Shown: piece by piece, positions 54,963 to 64,000 of the stretch
Numbering within the stretch: the stretch's first letter is position 1
Layout of the letters: every line of letters starts with the position of its first letter
The notes under the pieces: generated by a model
Databases searched by the model: none
What the model saw: only the letters and a program-made list of their open reading frames with translations
What the model was told of the DNA's origin: nothing
Source of the DNA: an uncultured Clostridia bacterium
GTDB taxonomy: Bacteria > Bacillota > Clostridia > TANB77 > CAG-508
Assembly: GCA_934167095.1 (NCBI GenBank)
Contig: CAKPKE010000005.1
Span: 1 to 64,000 of the forward strand
Reading direction: 5' to 3'
Length of the DNA stretch: 64,000 nucleotides
Program-made: the position numbers and the translations under genes

Positions 54963-56762
54963 TTATTTTTCCTCCTCTTTTTTCTCATATTTATTAGATA
55001 TTAATCCTGCTAAAAAGCTGTGACCTATTGATTCAAAGTCTAATCCTGCTGTTTGCATAGACTCTATAAAGATTGGTGATACATCTTTTCCCATTGCCAT
55101 ATGTAATCTTATAACAATATTCATAAATTCTTTTCTATTTCCAGCTTTTATACTATTTAGCATTTTATATGTATATCCATCTAGCTTATTATCTTCATTG
55201 TTGCGTTTTAGCTCTTCATGAATTTGAACTCCTAAATTATATATAACATATAACTTATCATTGTTCTTATTTATATTTTCCACTTCATTTTCCTCCTTTT
55301 TTAAATTATTTAATATCATTCTTGTTTGTGTAGCTAAAAATGAATTATATCCATTTTTCTTTTCACCACTTTTTATTTCATCTCTTAATCTATCATTAAT
55401 TATATATTTGATATCTTTATTTTTCATAATATAGTCTACAATCTGTAATCTATATTTGTAATCCCATATTTTTGATAAAGTTTTTGCAGCATACTGTGTA
55501 AAAAATATTGAAATATATCTTTTTATATTAAAATATTGAATTCTGCTATATGCTCCATATTCAGCTTCGATCTCAACTACAAATATATTTTCTAATTGCC
55601 ACATACTTACTTGCTTATCTTGTTCGACAATATCTAATATTAATTCAGAATATGGATTTTCATTCTTATTTTCATATCTTGACTTATTTCCAAAATTAAT
55701 ATTAGTTTTATAAAGTCTATCTATTCCAGTATCATAATTTACAAAACTTAATAATTGTTTTTCTTTATATTCTCCATTTTCTTTTATTGTTTTTGTTATG
55801 GTTGTCATTCCAGCTGGTATACAAAATAAAATTAATTTACATACATCACATATTGTTAGATTTACATTCTGATTCCAGAAAAAATTCTTTGCATTGTCAC
55901 TACTTATTGCCAATGGCACAAAATTTCCCTCCGAATAATTTGTTGTTAATCCAATTTCATTTTCACACATAGAGCATCTTTTAATTACTTTTTCTTTTAA
56001 ATATTTTTGAATATTTTCTACTGTTTTAGATTTATTAATATAATCTTTTTCTATTTTTGAATAAATTTTTTCTATATCTTGCGTAATATTGCTTTCTTTT
56101 GAGTTTTCTATATATTCTTTTATTTGTTCAATGTTATATTTACCTTGTATAATATCATTAATGAAACCTGTTTCTACAATATTACTAATATAATCCCTAT
56201 ACATGAGTTCTTGCTGTTCTTCATAAGATAAGGCTGATTTTACAACATTTAGAAAACTTGGTTGTCCATAATATGTATTACTTAATATGCTTTTAAATAA
56301 ATTTAATGTTAATCTTTTATTTATATTATCTTTTTCAATATTTGAAATTAATTTTTCTTTTATTTCTATAATTTCTTGTTTTATAGTTACCTTATCTAAT
56401 TTATCATATTGTTCTTTCATCTCATCATATGTAACTTCATCGATTTTTTTAATTTTATCTAACTGCTTTTTTATTGTTTCTTTAATATATTTAGTATTTG
56501 CCTTTATTTTTTCTTTTCTTTGCTTTTCTTCATCTTTATTATCTAAAACAACTTCTATATTATTTTCTAAATAATCAAAATATTTTTTAGTTCTATCCTT
56601 CACATTTTCTGCAATATTGTATTTTTCGAAAAAATAATTAAAATAATATTTATGGAAATTTTTTAAATCTTCTGAGTCAAATTCAATATAATTATTCTTT
56701 CTAATTGCAAATTCATCATGGTTTTCTTCAAGAACTCTCAAAAATCCTACAATTCCGTGCAT
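54963..56762 (-). CDS. cas8b: Cascade large subunit Cas8b (Cst1-like), 5' end frameshifted
   Basis: PAM-recognising large subunit of type I-B Cascade. The open frame of 599 aa begins MHGIVGFLRVLEENHDEFAI and has a zinc-ribbon pair, CSMC near 256 and CDVC near 312, as in Cst1. That ATG has no ribosome site. In the +1 frame, TTG at 56797-56799, eight bases after AGGAGG, starts KIKVYLNDWFYNA, the normal family opening, which should run on as NAGIVGFL. One extra C at about 56757 splits the two. Removing it joins the frames into about 612 aa. Confidence 0.85.
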   Translation of the reverse strand: MHGIVGFLRVLEENHDEFAIRKNNYIEFDSEDLKNFHKYYFNYFFEKYNIAENVKDRTKKYFDYLENNIEVVLDNKDEEKQRKEKIKANTKYIKETIKKQLDKIKKIDEVTYDEMKEQYDKLDKVTIKQEIIEIKEKLISNIEKDNINKRLTLNLFKSILSNTYYGQPSFLNVVKSALSYEEQQELMYRDYISNIVETGFINDIIQGKYNIEQIKEYIENSKESNITQDIEKIYSKIEKDYINKSKTVENIQKYLKEKVIKRCSMCENEIGLTTNYSEGNFVPLAISSDNAKNFFWNQNVNLTICDVCKLILFCIPAGMTTITKTIKENGEYKEKQLLSFVNYDTGIDRLYKTNINFGNKSRYENKNENPYSELILDIVEQDKQVSMWQLENIFVVEIEAEYGAYSRIQYFNIKRYISIFFTQYAAKTLSKIWDYKYRLQIVDYIMKNKDIKYIINDRLRDEIKSGEKKNGYNSFLATQTRMILNNLKKEENEVENINKNNDKLYVIYNLGVQIHEELKRNNEDNKLDGYTYKMLNSIKAGNRKEFMNIVIRLHMAMGKDVSPIFIESMQTAGLDFESIGHSFLAGLISNKYEKKEEEK

Positions 56763-56813
56763 TATAGAACCAATCGTTTAAATATACTTTTATCTTCAAT
56801 TTTACACCTCCTT

Positions 56814-57527
56814 TTAAGCAATTTGAAACATCCCAAATCCAGCACTATGTTTACTTCCCATTCCCGATCTGTATAGATAATTTAAAAGTTCAATCTCTCC
56901 TTCTAGCTCAAAAATTCCTGTTGAACATTCTATTTGTTTTTCATAAAATTTTATAATTACTTTTTTAGCTTTTACTGGATTTATTTTTAATGTATTGGCT
57001 AATTCCTCTTTCATATTCATTCTTTTTAATTGCTCTTTGACATTCATTTTTAATGTTGCTTCAAACTCTTCATTTTCAAAAGAATAATAGTAATCTTTAT
57101 TTTCTTCTCTTCTTCGTACACAAAGCGGTGATTGAAATTTTATTACAATTTTATTGTCTTTAATTTCTTTTTCTGGTATAAGATCAATTTTTCTTAATGT
57201 CCACGAATTTTGATTTATTGAAAATTTCTTATTTTTTTGATGATTAAAAGCATTATATAAACTAATAGCTGTTTCATAATTAGCTATTGTCATATTCATT
57301 TCAAATGCTTTGTCTTTTACAATTATATTGTTTTTATCAAATTGAGGATGTCTAAAAAAAACAGAAAAAGCATAAGGCTTTACAATATTATCTTTTTGGT
57401 TATAGTATTTTTCAAATTCTTTTTCACTATATTCCGATAATGATAATTTTATAAAACTTATTATGCTTCTTCTATAATCTATTGGTATTATTGTACTTTC
57501 TAATGAAAAGTATAATTTTATTCTCAT
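56814..57527 (-). CDS. cas6: crRNA-processing endonuclease Cas6
   Basis: Cuts the pre-crRNA within each repeat (237 aa). Two RRM-like halves: MRIKLYFSLESTIIPIDYR at the start, a FQSPLCVRR block near 140, and the glycine-rich C-terminal loop GMGSKHSAGFGMF, which defines Cas6. A His near 25-45 is not evident, so the catalytic residue is unclear. The ATG follows AAGGAGG by six bases. First gene of the cas operon. Confidence 0.94.
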   Translation of the reverse strand: MRIKLYFSLESTIIPIDYRRSIISFIKLSLSEYSEKEFEKYYNQKDNIVKPYAFSVFFRHPQFDKNNIIVKDKAFEMNMTIANYETAISLYNAFNHQKNKKFSINQNSWTLRKIDLIPEKEIKDNKIVIKFQSPLCVRRREENKDYYYSFENEEFEATLKMNVKEQLKRMNMKEELANTLKINPVKAKKVIIKFYEKQIECSTGIFELEGEIELLNYLYRSGMGSKHSAGFGMFQIA

Positions 57528-57574
57528 ATATTTTGCCTCCTTATATATACCAAAATTTGACAAATTTCACCTTT

Positions 57575-57603
57575 TATATATCATATTTTCCATTTTTTTA
57601 CAA
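57575..57603 (-). promoter_or_regulatory. cas operon promoter
   Basis: Minus-strand TTGTAA at 57598-57603, a 17-base spacer and TATATA at 57575-57580, about 48 bases before cas6. The -35 box is the same as in front of the MazG-like gene. Confidence 0.7.
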
Positions 57604-57627
57604 GTATTTTATTTAATATAATAATAA

Positions 57628-57658
57628 AGAGGTTATGCTTATATAAAACATAACCTCT
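57628..57658 (-). terminator. Terminator between the nuclease-helicase operon and cas6
   Basis: Perfect 10-bp hairpin AGAGGTTATG/CATAACCTCT with an 11-base loop and a T-rich tail on the minus strand. It separates the four-gene operon from the cas operon. Confidence 0.85.
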
Positions 57659-57769
57659 AGTATCAAAGATTTTCTAATTTATTGTTGATTTATGAATTTC
57701 TAAAAATTCATTGTTTACTACAATTCTATAAAAATTTATATAATTCATCCATTACAATTCTTATTTATA

Positions 57770-59722
57770 CTACACTATCTTCTCAATCATCAAATCATTA
57801 TAATTTTCCTCTTCATTGTTAGAATAAACACTACCTTTATTTTGATTTGCTCTCTTTTTCAAATATTCAGATAGATTTTTATCTGTGCAATAAACATAAC
57901 ACCCTTTCATTCCTCTTGTCATTAATGTTCTATATGTATTTTTTATTATTTCATCAGCAACTTCTAATGCCTTTTCTGAATTTTTTTTATACATTGATTT
58001 TATTCCCCACAATGACCTGTCTGTACTTGCTCTTTTCGTATAATCAGTAATAACTTTTTCATTTTCGTATCTCATATCATCACCTATAATTACACCTACG
58101 TAATCAAATTCTAATCCTTGTGTTGTATGAATACATCCAGCTTGTTTTATAGTATGTTCTCCTATTGCAAATGACTCTCCACCTCTTAAATTCCAACTCA
58201 TTTCGAAATTATATTGTGGTATTTTTATATTTTTATCATTATCATTGCCTCTATTTTTATCATTAGGCCATTCCCAACAATACCCTGCTACAATTCTTGA
58301 CTTGTTGTTTTCTTTATTTTTTTCTTCAATTGCTGTTCTTAATTCATTTGGATCATCAAAAACTTTAAAATCATAGTCAAATCCATCAATATCCAAATTT
58401 GCTGTATTCCTAATTTCTAAAATATTATCAAGCCATGCAACATATCCATCAGAACCATTACATCTAAACTGGCTATCAAGCTCATATATTTCAACTCCAG
58501 CGCCAAATTCATCAGCATATTTTCTTATTACTTTTTCACTTCCAATATCTTTTAGTGTTACTCTTTGATTTTCATCTAAGAAAAATATAGAAAACTTAGA
58601 AGCATTAATTATTTCTTTAACTTGGTTTTCTCCCAAATTAGAGCGAAAACCAGATTTCTCTGTTAATCGATGTGCCTCATCAACAATAAGGCAATCTAAT
58701 ACATTACTTTTTTCATCATAAAATTTTCCGGATCCTTGAAAAAGGTGATCAATATATCTTTTAGTAAAATTTCCTTTTAATTTAATAGAATACACTTCTC
58801 TTGGTGCGGAATTACTTGTAACATAAAAACATGTAAAACCTTTTTTATTTAACTCTACTAATAAATTAATTGCCAAGACAGACTTTCCAGTACCTGGACC
58901 ACCTTTTACTATAATTACATTTTTGGTATCCTCTTTTATTGTTTCATTTGCTTTTTTTAATGCATATTTGTATATAATATTTTGTGAATCAATCATATAA
59001 AATTCTTTATTTCCTTTTAGCATACTTTCCAATGTATCTTGCAACATTTTTGAAGGTTTTATTCTACCATTTTCTATTTCATATAAAACTTCTTTATCAT
59101 CACCAATTTCAATATACTTTTTTATAAATTTTCTTAATTTTAATACATCAGAATGTGCAAATAATGGTGCTTCTTTTATATATTCTTGATACTGTTCTTT
59201 TAATAATGGGTCATTTTCTGTAAAATAATAATTATGTAGAAATGCACAAGGTCTTATATTAATTTTCTTATCTTCAACATTTGCATTATAATCTCTTATT
59301 AGATTAGCATAGGTCATTGCCTGATAGGATGGATGATTAACATCTCTTAATGCCCCACCTGTATAAGTATTAACTTTATATATGCCATCTACTTTATCAA
59401 CTTCTGTGCACTCATCCCACTGTTTTAATTCGACTATAACAGCTTCATGAGAATCTTGTTTACTATATCCTGACATCATAAAGTCAATCCTACATCCAGT
59501 AGGTGGAATATTATATTCTATAGCTATTCCTATATTATTAGGAATTTCATTATCGTCTAATACTCCTCTCATATATTGCATTGAATTTTTCCACGAATTA
59601 AATTCTGGTGCTGAAGGTTTTCTATGTATACATTCGATATATTTTTCTCTAATTTTATCTGCTATTATTCCTAAATTAACATCTTCAATAAAGGTTTCCT
59701 TTATCCCTTGATATACTAACAT
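57770..59722 (-). CDS. PD-(D/E)XK nuclease fused to a DUF2075 helicase
   Basis: A 650-aa two-domain protein. Residues 60-140 show a PD-(D/E)XK pattern: Glu69 in AIEYNIPPTGCRIDF, Asp80 in RIDFMM, Glu98-X-Lys100 in VIVELKQW, and a Gln in HPSYQAMTY. From about 255 to the end lies the SF1-type DUF2075 (Schlafen-like) helicase: Walker A GGPGTGKS at 272-279, VDEAH at 345-349, FLDENQRVT, and TTQGLEFDYVGV, a motif like that of UvrD/PcrA motor V-VI. All motor residues are present. Likely role: an ATP-driven nuclease acting on DNA or RNA, plausibly in defence. It shares the leader GTAATTATT before its ATG with the helicase gene two positions upstream. Confidence 0.85.
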   Translation of the reverse strand: MLVYQGIKETFIEDVNLGIIADKIREKYIECIHRKPSAPEFNSWKNSMQYMRGVLDDNEIPNNIGIAIEYNIPPTGCRIDFMMSGYSKQDSHEAVIVELKQWDECTEVDKVDGIYKVNTYTGGALRDVNHPSYQAMTYANLIRDYNANVEDKKINIRPCAFLHNYYFTENDPLLKEQYQEYIKEAPLFAHSDVLKLRKFIKKYIEIGDDKEVLYEIENGRIKPSKMLQDTLESMLKGNKEFYMIDSQNIIYKYALKKANETIKEDTKNVIIVKGGPGTGKSVLAINLLVELNKKGFTCFYVTSNSAPREVYSIKLKGNFTKRYIDHLFQGSGKFYDEKSNVLDCLIVDEAHRLTEKSGFRSNLGENQVKEIINASKFSIFFLDENQRVTLKDIGSEKVIRKYADEFGAGVEIYELDSQFRCNGSDGYVAWLDNILEIRNTANLDIDGFDYDFKVFDDPNELRTAIEEKNKENNKSRIVAGYCWEWPNDKNRGNDNDKNIKIPQYNFEMSWNLRGGESFAIGEHTIKQAGCIHTTQGLEFDYVGVIIGDDMRYENEKVITDYTKRASTDRSLWGIKSMYKKNSEKALEVADEIIKNTYRTLMTRGMKGCYVYCTDKNLSEYLKKRANQNKGSVYSNNEEENYNDLMIEKIV

Positions 59723-59752
59723 AATAATTACCCCCATTAATTATTATTAAAA

Positions 59753-60142
59753 CTATTTCATATAATCTTCTATTTTTTCTATTATTCCTTTGTCAGCAGG
59801 TAACCAATCGACACTATATAATTCATCCTTTGAAAGCCATTTTGAAGCTTCATGTTCTTTTAAGACTAAATCACCTTCTAATATATTACATATAAAACAA
59901 TCCATTGAAAGATGAAAATTAGGATAATCATATTCAATTGTATCAATTTTTTTATTAACATTAATTGTAGTATCTAATTCTTCCTTTATTTCTCGAATTA
60001 AAGCTTGTTCTGGTGTTTCTCCTTCTTCTATTTTTCCTCCAGGAAATTCCCATCCATCTTTAAATTCTCCATATCCTCTTTGAGTAGCAAAAATTTTGTT
60101 ATTATCAACTATAATAGCTGCAACCACTTTTATATTCTTCAT
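59753..60142 (-). CDS. MutT-like Nudix hydrolase
   Basis: A 129-aa enzyme that cleaves nucleoside triphosphates to monophosphate and pyrophosphate, as MutT does with 8-oxo-dGTP. The Nudix box is complete: GGKIEEGETPEQALIREIKEEL (the Gly, Glu, Arg and Glu-Glu positions are all kept), preceded by KDGWEFPGGK. The end WLPADKGIIEKI is typical of MutT/YvcI-like (deoxy)nucleoside triphosphatases. It lies between the two nuclease-helicase genes, 11 bases after the first. GGAGG lies six bases before the ATG. Confidence 0.92.
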   Translation of the reverse strand: MKNIKVVAAIIVDNNKIFATQRGYGEFKDGWEFPGGKIEEGETPEQALIREIKEELDTTINVNKKIDTIEYDYPNFHLSMDCFICNILEGDLVLKEHEASKWLSKDELYSVDWLPADKGIIEKIEDYMK

Positions 60143-60153
60143 TTTTACCTCCA

Positions 60154-63081
60154 TTAGCAATTTATTATATATTCATATATATCTTCTCTTACAGGAGTTT
60201 CTAAAATCCATTCTATTTCAACTGCTGTTTTATTAGTGTTTGGCATAACGAATTCTTTAACATTACCTGTAGCATTCATTCTTCCTAAATAATAGAACTC
60301 TTTCGAAATTTTATCCTCTTTATTTTTTCTTACAAAAAGTTCTACTTTTATTCCTCTCTCTTTTGCATTAATAAAGTTCTGTACATCTTCTGACAAAATA
60401 GTTCTTCCACTTTTTGAAATAGCAATTAATTTATTATTACTTACAAAGTGATCCTCATATTTGATAGTATCATTTATCTCTTCATTTTTATCGTAATTAA
60501 TAAATACCGGAAATGTTTTTGTATCTTTATCATATTTATATCCTCCAATATTTAAAGGAACTTCATTATTCTTCCAGTTTAATAATCTGCATACATCTTC
60601 ATATGTATATTTTTGATATATTACTAATTGTGTATCTTGATACTTATTACTGTAATACAATTTATATCTATTAATTCCAAATTCTACCAATTCACTCAGT
60701 ATATTTCTAAAATAAGTATTTTGTAATATTCCTTTAAATTCATTTGAAACAGAATAATCATTTTCTTTTTCTTCTATAAAAACACATTCTTTGTATGTAT
60801 TTTTACTAGATCCCGACGCAAAATTATTCGTTAATACATTTATAATACTTTTTCTTTCATAATCATTAAGTCCCAAATTGTATTTTTCTTTTAAATTCTT
60901 TTTTAATTTATTAAATAATTTATCATTTCCATTTAATATAATTCTTAAAAGTTCAAGTTCATGAATTCTTTTTCCATTTGCTAATTTTTTAGATATAAAC
61001 TCAATTATTTTTTCTTCATTATCTGATAATCGTATTTTATATTCTTTTTCATATTTAACTAAAAATTTGTAATATGATCCCAAATTTTTATTATCAAATA
61101 TTCTTAATACATCCATTTCGCCATACTTATCAAAATCTAATAAAGAGGGTATATGTCCCAGTTTATTTTTTAAATTAAAATAGTTTTCTTTTATTAATTT
61201 TATATCTGTAAAATCAGCAGTATCTATTGCTTCAAAGATTCTTTTCCTTGCTATCTCATCAAAATGAATTGTAGATGCACCTGGTATCATCCTTTCTCCC
61301 TCTAGAACAAATCTACGAATATTATCTTTGTTATAACTCCTATCTCCAGATAAAGCAATTGGAATCATAAAATTGTTTTTATAATTTCCTATAAAATCTA
61401 GTATTACAACATATTCCTTGTCTGTTGCTTTTCTTAATCCTCTGCCTAATTGTTGAACAAATATTATTGGAGATTCCGTCGGTCTTAGCATAATCACTTG
61501 ATTTATTTCAGGAATATCTACACCTTCATTAAAAATATCTACTGTAAAAATATAATCAATTTTCTCATCAACCTTTTTGGATGTTAGCCTATTAATTGCC
61601 TCTTCTCTTTTTTCTTGTGAATCTTCGCCTGTTAGTGCAATTGAAAGATATCCTTTTTCATTAAATTTTTCACTTAATACCTTTGCTTCTTTTTTTGAAC
61701 TACAAAATACTAATCCATTTGTCGTCGTTCCTGAATGTCCAAAAAATTTAATTTGCTTTATAATATAATTTACTCTTTCATCACATGTGAGTTTAGCAAA
61801 ATTTCTTAAATTTGTATTATCATCTATTATTTCATCTTCAAAAACTATATCTGTTATTCCAAAATAATGAAATGGACATAAGAAATCTTCTTTCAAAGCT
61901 TGTTCTAATCTTATTTCATAGGCTATATTATGATTAAATTCCTGATAAACATCATATCCATCTGTTCTTTCAGGTGAAGCCGTCATTCCAAGCAAAAGTT
62001 TAGGTTTAAAATATTGTATAATTTTTTGATAACTGTTTGCTCCTATTCTATGAGCTTCATCAATAACGATAATATCAAATTCATCCTCTTTAAATTTCAT
62101 AAGATTTTCTTCTTTACTCATCATCTGCATAGTTGAGAACAAATAATCTTTCTCAAACTCTTTAGAATTTCCAGATAATAATCCAAATGTTTTCGTATTA
62201 CCAAAAATTTTTTTATAACTTTCCATTGCTTGTTTAGCAATTTGTTCTCTATGAACAAGAAATAATGCTTTTCTTGGATTTCTTTCCTTTAATGCAAAAG
62301 CTGAAGCATATGTTTTTCCAGTTCCAGTTGCTGATATTAATAATGCTCTTTTCTCTTTTGCTTTAATCAACTTATTTAAATTCTTTATAAATTCCTTTTG
62401 CATCTCATTTGGTTTCAACGTAGATTCTTCTAAATAATCTACGTTCTTTAAACTAATTATTTTTCTTTGCTCTTTTATTATTTTGTAATTTAATTCATAC
62501 GCTTTAATAAAGTCTTCAAAATTCAGACTATATTTTGAATTCCATAAACTTTCAAATTCACTTAATATTTCTTTTGCATATTCTCCATATTCTGTAGATA
62601 CTATTTTTGTATTCCACTCTCTATTTACTGATAATGCTTTTTGCGTCATATTTGAGCTTCCTGTAATAATTCTATATATATCTTTATCTTTAAATATATA
62701 TCCTTTAGTATGAAATCCTTCTCCAGAATCTTTTGTCATATACATTTTTAATTCAACATTACTTAATTCAGCTAATTTTCTTAAAGCTTTAGGATCACTA
62801 AATTCTAAATAATCTGTTGTTAATATTCTTCCTTTTATTCCTCTTTCTTCCAATGTCTTTAATGTTTGTAATAAAGGTGCTATTCCTCCATCAGTTATAA
62901 AGGCAACACTAATATCAAACTTATCACATTTTAATAGCTCATCTTCTATACTAGATATTACTTTTCTTCCTTCTTTATAATCATTGGAAATAAACTGCGG
63001 CTTAAAAGCGATATTTGATTGATTATTATAATCTATGAATGCTGTTTCAATCCCTTTATATATTAATTCTTTTTCATTCAT
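60154..63081 (-). CDS. PLD-nuclease/SF2-helicase/DUF3427-type protein
   Basis: A 975-aa three-part protein. Residues 40-180 form a phospholipase-D-type nuclease domain with one HxK motif (His124, Lys126 in FHTKGYIF) followed by GSSN; one such motif per chain works as a dimer. Residues 225-600 form a DEAD/DEAH helicase: ATGTGKT at 251-257, DEAH at 341-344, MTASPERTDG, and FVQQLGRGLRKA as motif VI. The C-terminal 370 residues match the DUF3427 layout (YKYDKDTKTFPVFINYDKN, then RNKEDKISKEFYYLGRM). Proteins of this build are found in phage-defence neighbourhoods. Likely role: ATP-driven cutting of foreign nucleic acid. Confidence 0.88.
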   Translation of the reverse strand: MNEKELIYKGIETAFIDYNNQSNIAFKPQFISNDYKEGRKVISSIEDELLKCDKFDISVAFITDGGIAPLLQTLKTLEERGIKGRILTTDYLEFSDPKALRKLAELSNVELKMYMTKDSGEGFHTKGYIFKDKDIYRIITGSSNMTQKALSVNREWNTKIVSTEYGEYAKEILSEFESLWNSKYSLNFEDFIKAYELNYKIIKEQRKIISLKNVDYLEESTLKPNEMQKEFIKNLNKLIKAKEKRALLISATGTGKTYASAFALKERNPRKALFLVHREQIAKQAMESYKKIFGNTKTFGLLSGNSKEFEKDYLFSTMQMMSKEENLMKFKEDEFDIIVIDEAHRIGANSYQKIIQYFKPKLLLGMTASPERTDGYDVYQEFNHNIAYEIRLEQALKEDFLCPFHYFGITDIVFEDEIIDDNTNLRNFAKLTCDERVNYIIKQIKFFGHSGTTTNGLVFCSSKKEAKVLSEKFNEKGYLSIALTGEDSQEKREEAINRLTSKKVDEKIDYIFTVDIFNEGVDIPEINQVIMLRPTESPIIFVQQLGRGLRKATDKEYVVILDFIGNYKNNFMIPIALSGDRSYNKDNIRRFVLEGERMIPGASTIHFDEIARKRIFEAIDTADFTDIKLIKENYFNLKNKLGHIPSLLDFDKYGEMDVLRIFDNKNLGSYYKFLVKYEKEYKIRLSDNEEKIIEFISKKLANGKRIHELELLRIILNGNDKLFNKLKKNLKEKYNLGLNDYERKSIINVLTNNFASGSSKNTYKECVFIEEKENDYSVSNEFKGILQNTYFRNILSELVEFGINRYKLYYSNKYQDTQLVIYQKYTYEDVCRLLNWKNNEVPLNIGGYKYDKDTKTFPVFINYDKNEEINDTIKYEDHFVSNNKLIAISKSGRTILSEDVQNFINAKERGIKVELFVRKNKEDKISKEFYYLGRMNATGNVKEFVMPNTNKTAVEIEWILETPVREDIYEYIINC

Positions 63082-63105
63082 AATAATTACTCCCATTAAT
63101 TACTA

Positions 63106-63420
63106 CTATAATTTAGTATATTTTGTACTTACTCCTCTAGCTTTATCAATTGGATATTTTTTTCTAGTTTTATCTAGCTTTTTTAATACTATTTCTTTAG
63201 GATCTACTCCTAATTTCATTGCCATTTGTATGCAATAAGTAAATACATCTGCTAATTCCTCACATACCTCATTCATATCATAATTATTATTCCATTGAAA
63301 ACATTCTAATAATTCTCCTGCTTCAATAGATATTGATTTTGCTAAATTTTCTGGTGAATGGAATTGATCCCAATCTCTTTCCTCATTGAATTGTTTTATC
63401 TCATTCATTAAATCTTCCAT
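63106..63420 (-). CDS. MazG-like nucleotide pyrophosphohydrolase
   Basis: A 104-aa all-helical enzyme that splits nucleoside triphosphates (often modified or dCTP-like) into monophosphate and pyrophosphate. The metal site is visible: Glu33 and Glu36 in EAGELLECFQW, Glu54/55 and Asp58 in CEELADVF. The single-domain form resembles dCTPase/iMazG proteins. It is the first gene of the four-gene operon, 24 bases before the helicase gene, with GAGG nine bases before its ATG. Confidence 0.92.
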   Translation of the reverse strand: MEDLMNEIKQFNEERDWDQFHSPENLAKSISIEAGELLECFQWNNNYDMNEVCEELADVFTYCIQMAMKLGVDPKEIVLKKLDKTRKKYPIDKARGVSTKYTKL

Positions 63421-63456
63421 AAAAAATACCTCATTTTATATATAAATCTGTTATAT

Positions 63457-63485
63457 TTTATATCATAAATTGTCGTTTTTTACAA
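63457..63485 (-). promoter_or_regulatory. Promoter of the four-gene nuclease-helicase operon
   Basis: Minus-strand TTGTAA at 63480-63485, a 17-base spacer and TATAAA at 63457-63462, about 37 bases before the start codon. Confidence 0.72.
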
Positions 63486-64000
63486 TATTTTGTAAATTTA
63501 TAGATTAAATTATCGGTATTATTAAATTCTCTCTAAATTTTCTTGAAATATTTTTTGTACATTCGTAATCATAATGACTTATTTTTTAACGTTTATAATA
63601 TTTCAAAATTTTAGTTTTAAAAGTTAATTCCAAATTTCTTTAAAAATCAACATAAAAAGGCGTTTTAGTGGTTATAACAACCTTTTGTTAAAAATTCAAA
63701 ACTCATTAGAAACATTTCTGCGTCTAGTGATTAAATTTTGGCTACGTTAGTGAAGTTCTAACTTGCGACCTTCAGGTTTGTATCCCCTTTATTATGTTGT
63801 TTATTTTACCTCAAAGGATACATCTATAAAGATTTAAAGTATCAAAATTATTTTACTTATATTAAGTATAAATATAGACTTCATTTAGTTATTATGAAAA
63901 TTTGATATGTAAAGTTAAAAGAATTAAATGTAAAAATATTTGAAAATTTTTATTACTTTTTAAGACGTGGTTATGTATCTAATAGAGTCAAGACTCTTAG
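63486..64000. other. Gene-free border region
   Basis: 515 bases with no supported gene. Two parts stand out from the AT-rich background: a GGTT/AACC hairpin near 63670, and 63718-63792, which is richer in G+C and holds AAGTTAGAACTT and a CCTGAAGGTCGCAAG stretch on the minus strand that looks like the end of a tRNA-type T-arm but does not fold as a tRNA. It may be a remnant of an integration site or a small RNA. Confidence 0.35.

Overview
The window comes from the chromosome of an AT-rich, endospore-forming Firmicute, most likely an uncultured gut or rumen Clostridia lineage. Supporting this are an alpha/beta-type small acid-soluble spore protein, the ctsR-mcsA-mcsB-clpC operon behind a textbook CtsR operator, GdpP, GatCAB, AGGAGG ribosome sites and TTGACA/TATAAT-like promoters. 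No rRNA or convincing tRNA gene was found.

Layout. 1-3.7 kb: a prepilin-like surface protein with a (GT)15 tract inside its leader codons, then ftsH. 3.7-8.7 kb: a minus-strand housekeeping block, gdpP-rplI-dnaB-tilS-ftsH. 8.8-17.1 kb: a degenerate adenylate-forming-enzyme relative, a receiver-GGDEF protein, an Ig-like membrane protein and a giant thioester-type adhesin with six repeated modules. 17.3-30.3 kb: a PASTA penicillin-binding protein, an SDR oxidoreductase, the clpC stress operon, a HAD phosphatase, a RelE/ParE-type toxin cluster, an XRE regulator and the spore protein. 30.4-36.7 kb: an acidic protein that ends exactly at LPKTGY beside a sortase, then hpf, yraN, dprA, a frameshifted comM, and nadD. 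36.8-43 kb: rpsT, gatC-kinase-gatA-gatB, and a large structured RNA with its own promoter just upstream of a four-helix membrane protein, an arrangement that fits OLE RNA with OapA. 43-46.8 kb: a monoacylglycerol-lipase-like hydrolase, two overlapping unknown genes behind a probable attenuator, and hsp20 with a CIRCE-like site.

46.9-63.5 kb is a defence island. A CRISPR array of 26 identical 30-bp repeats is interrupted by a 585-bp phage-like segment. It is followed by a complete type I-B set (cas6-cas8b-cas7-cas5-cas3-cas4-cas1-cas2), with an apparent +1 frameshift in the first codons of cas8b. Upstream sits a tight four-gene operon that I find the best candidate for an undescribed system: a MazG-like pyrophosphohydrolase, a PLD-nuclease/SF2-helicase/DUF3427-type protein, a MutT-like Nudix enzyme, and a PD-(D/E)XK-nuclease/DUF2075 helicase. 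Two nucleotide-cleaning enzymes are thus paired with two nuclease-helicases under one predicted promoter.

Many start sites below were moved from the longest possible reading frame to the codon that sits 5-12 bases after a clear ribosome site. All family names rest on reading motifs by eye; no database search was run.
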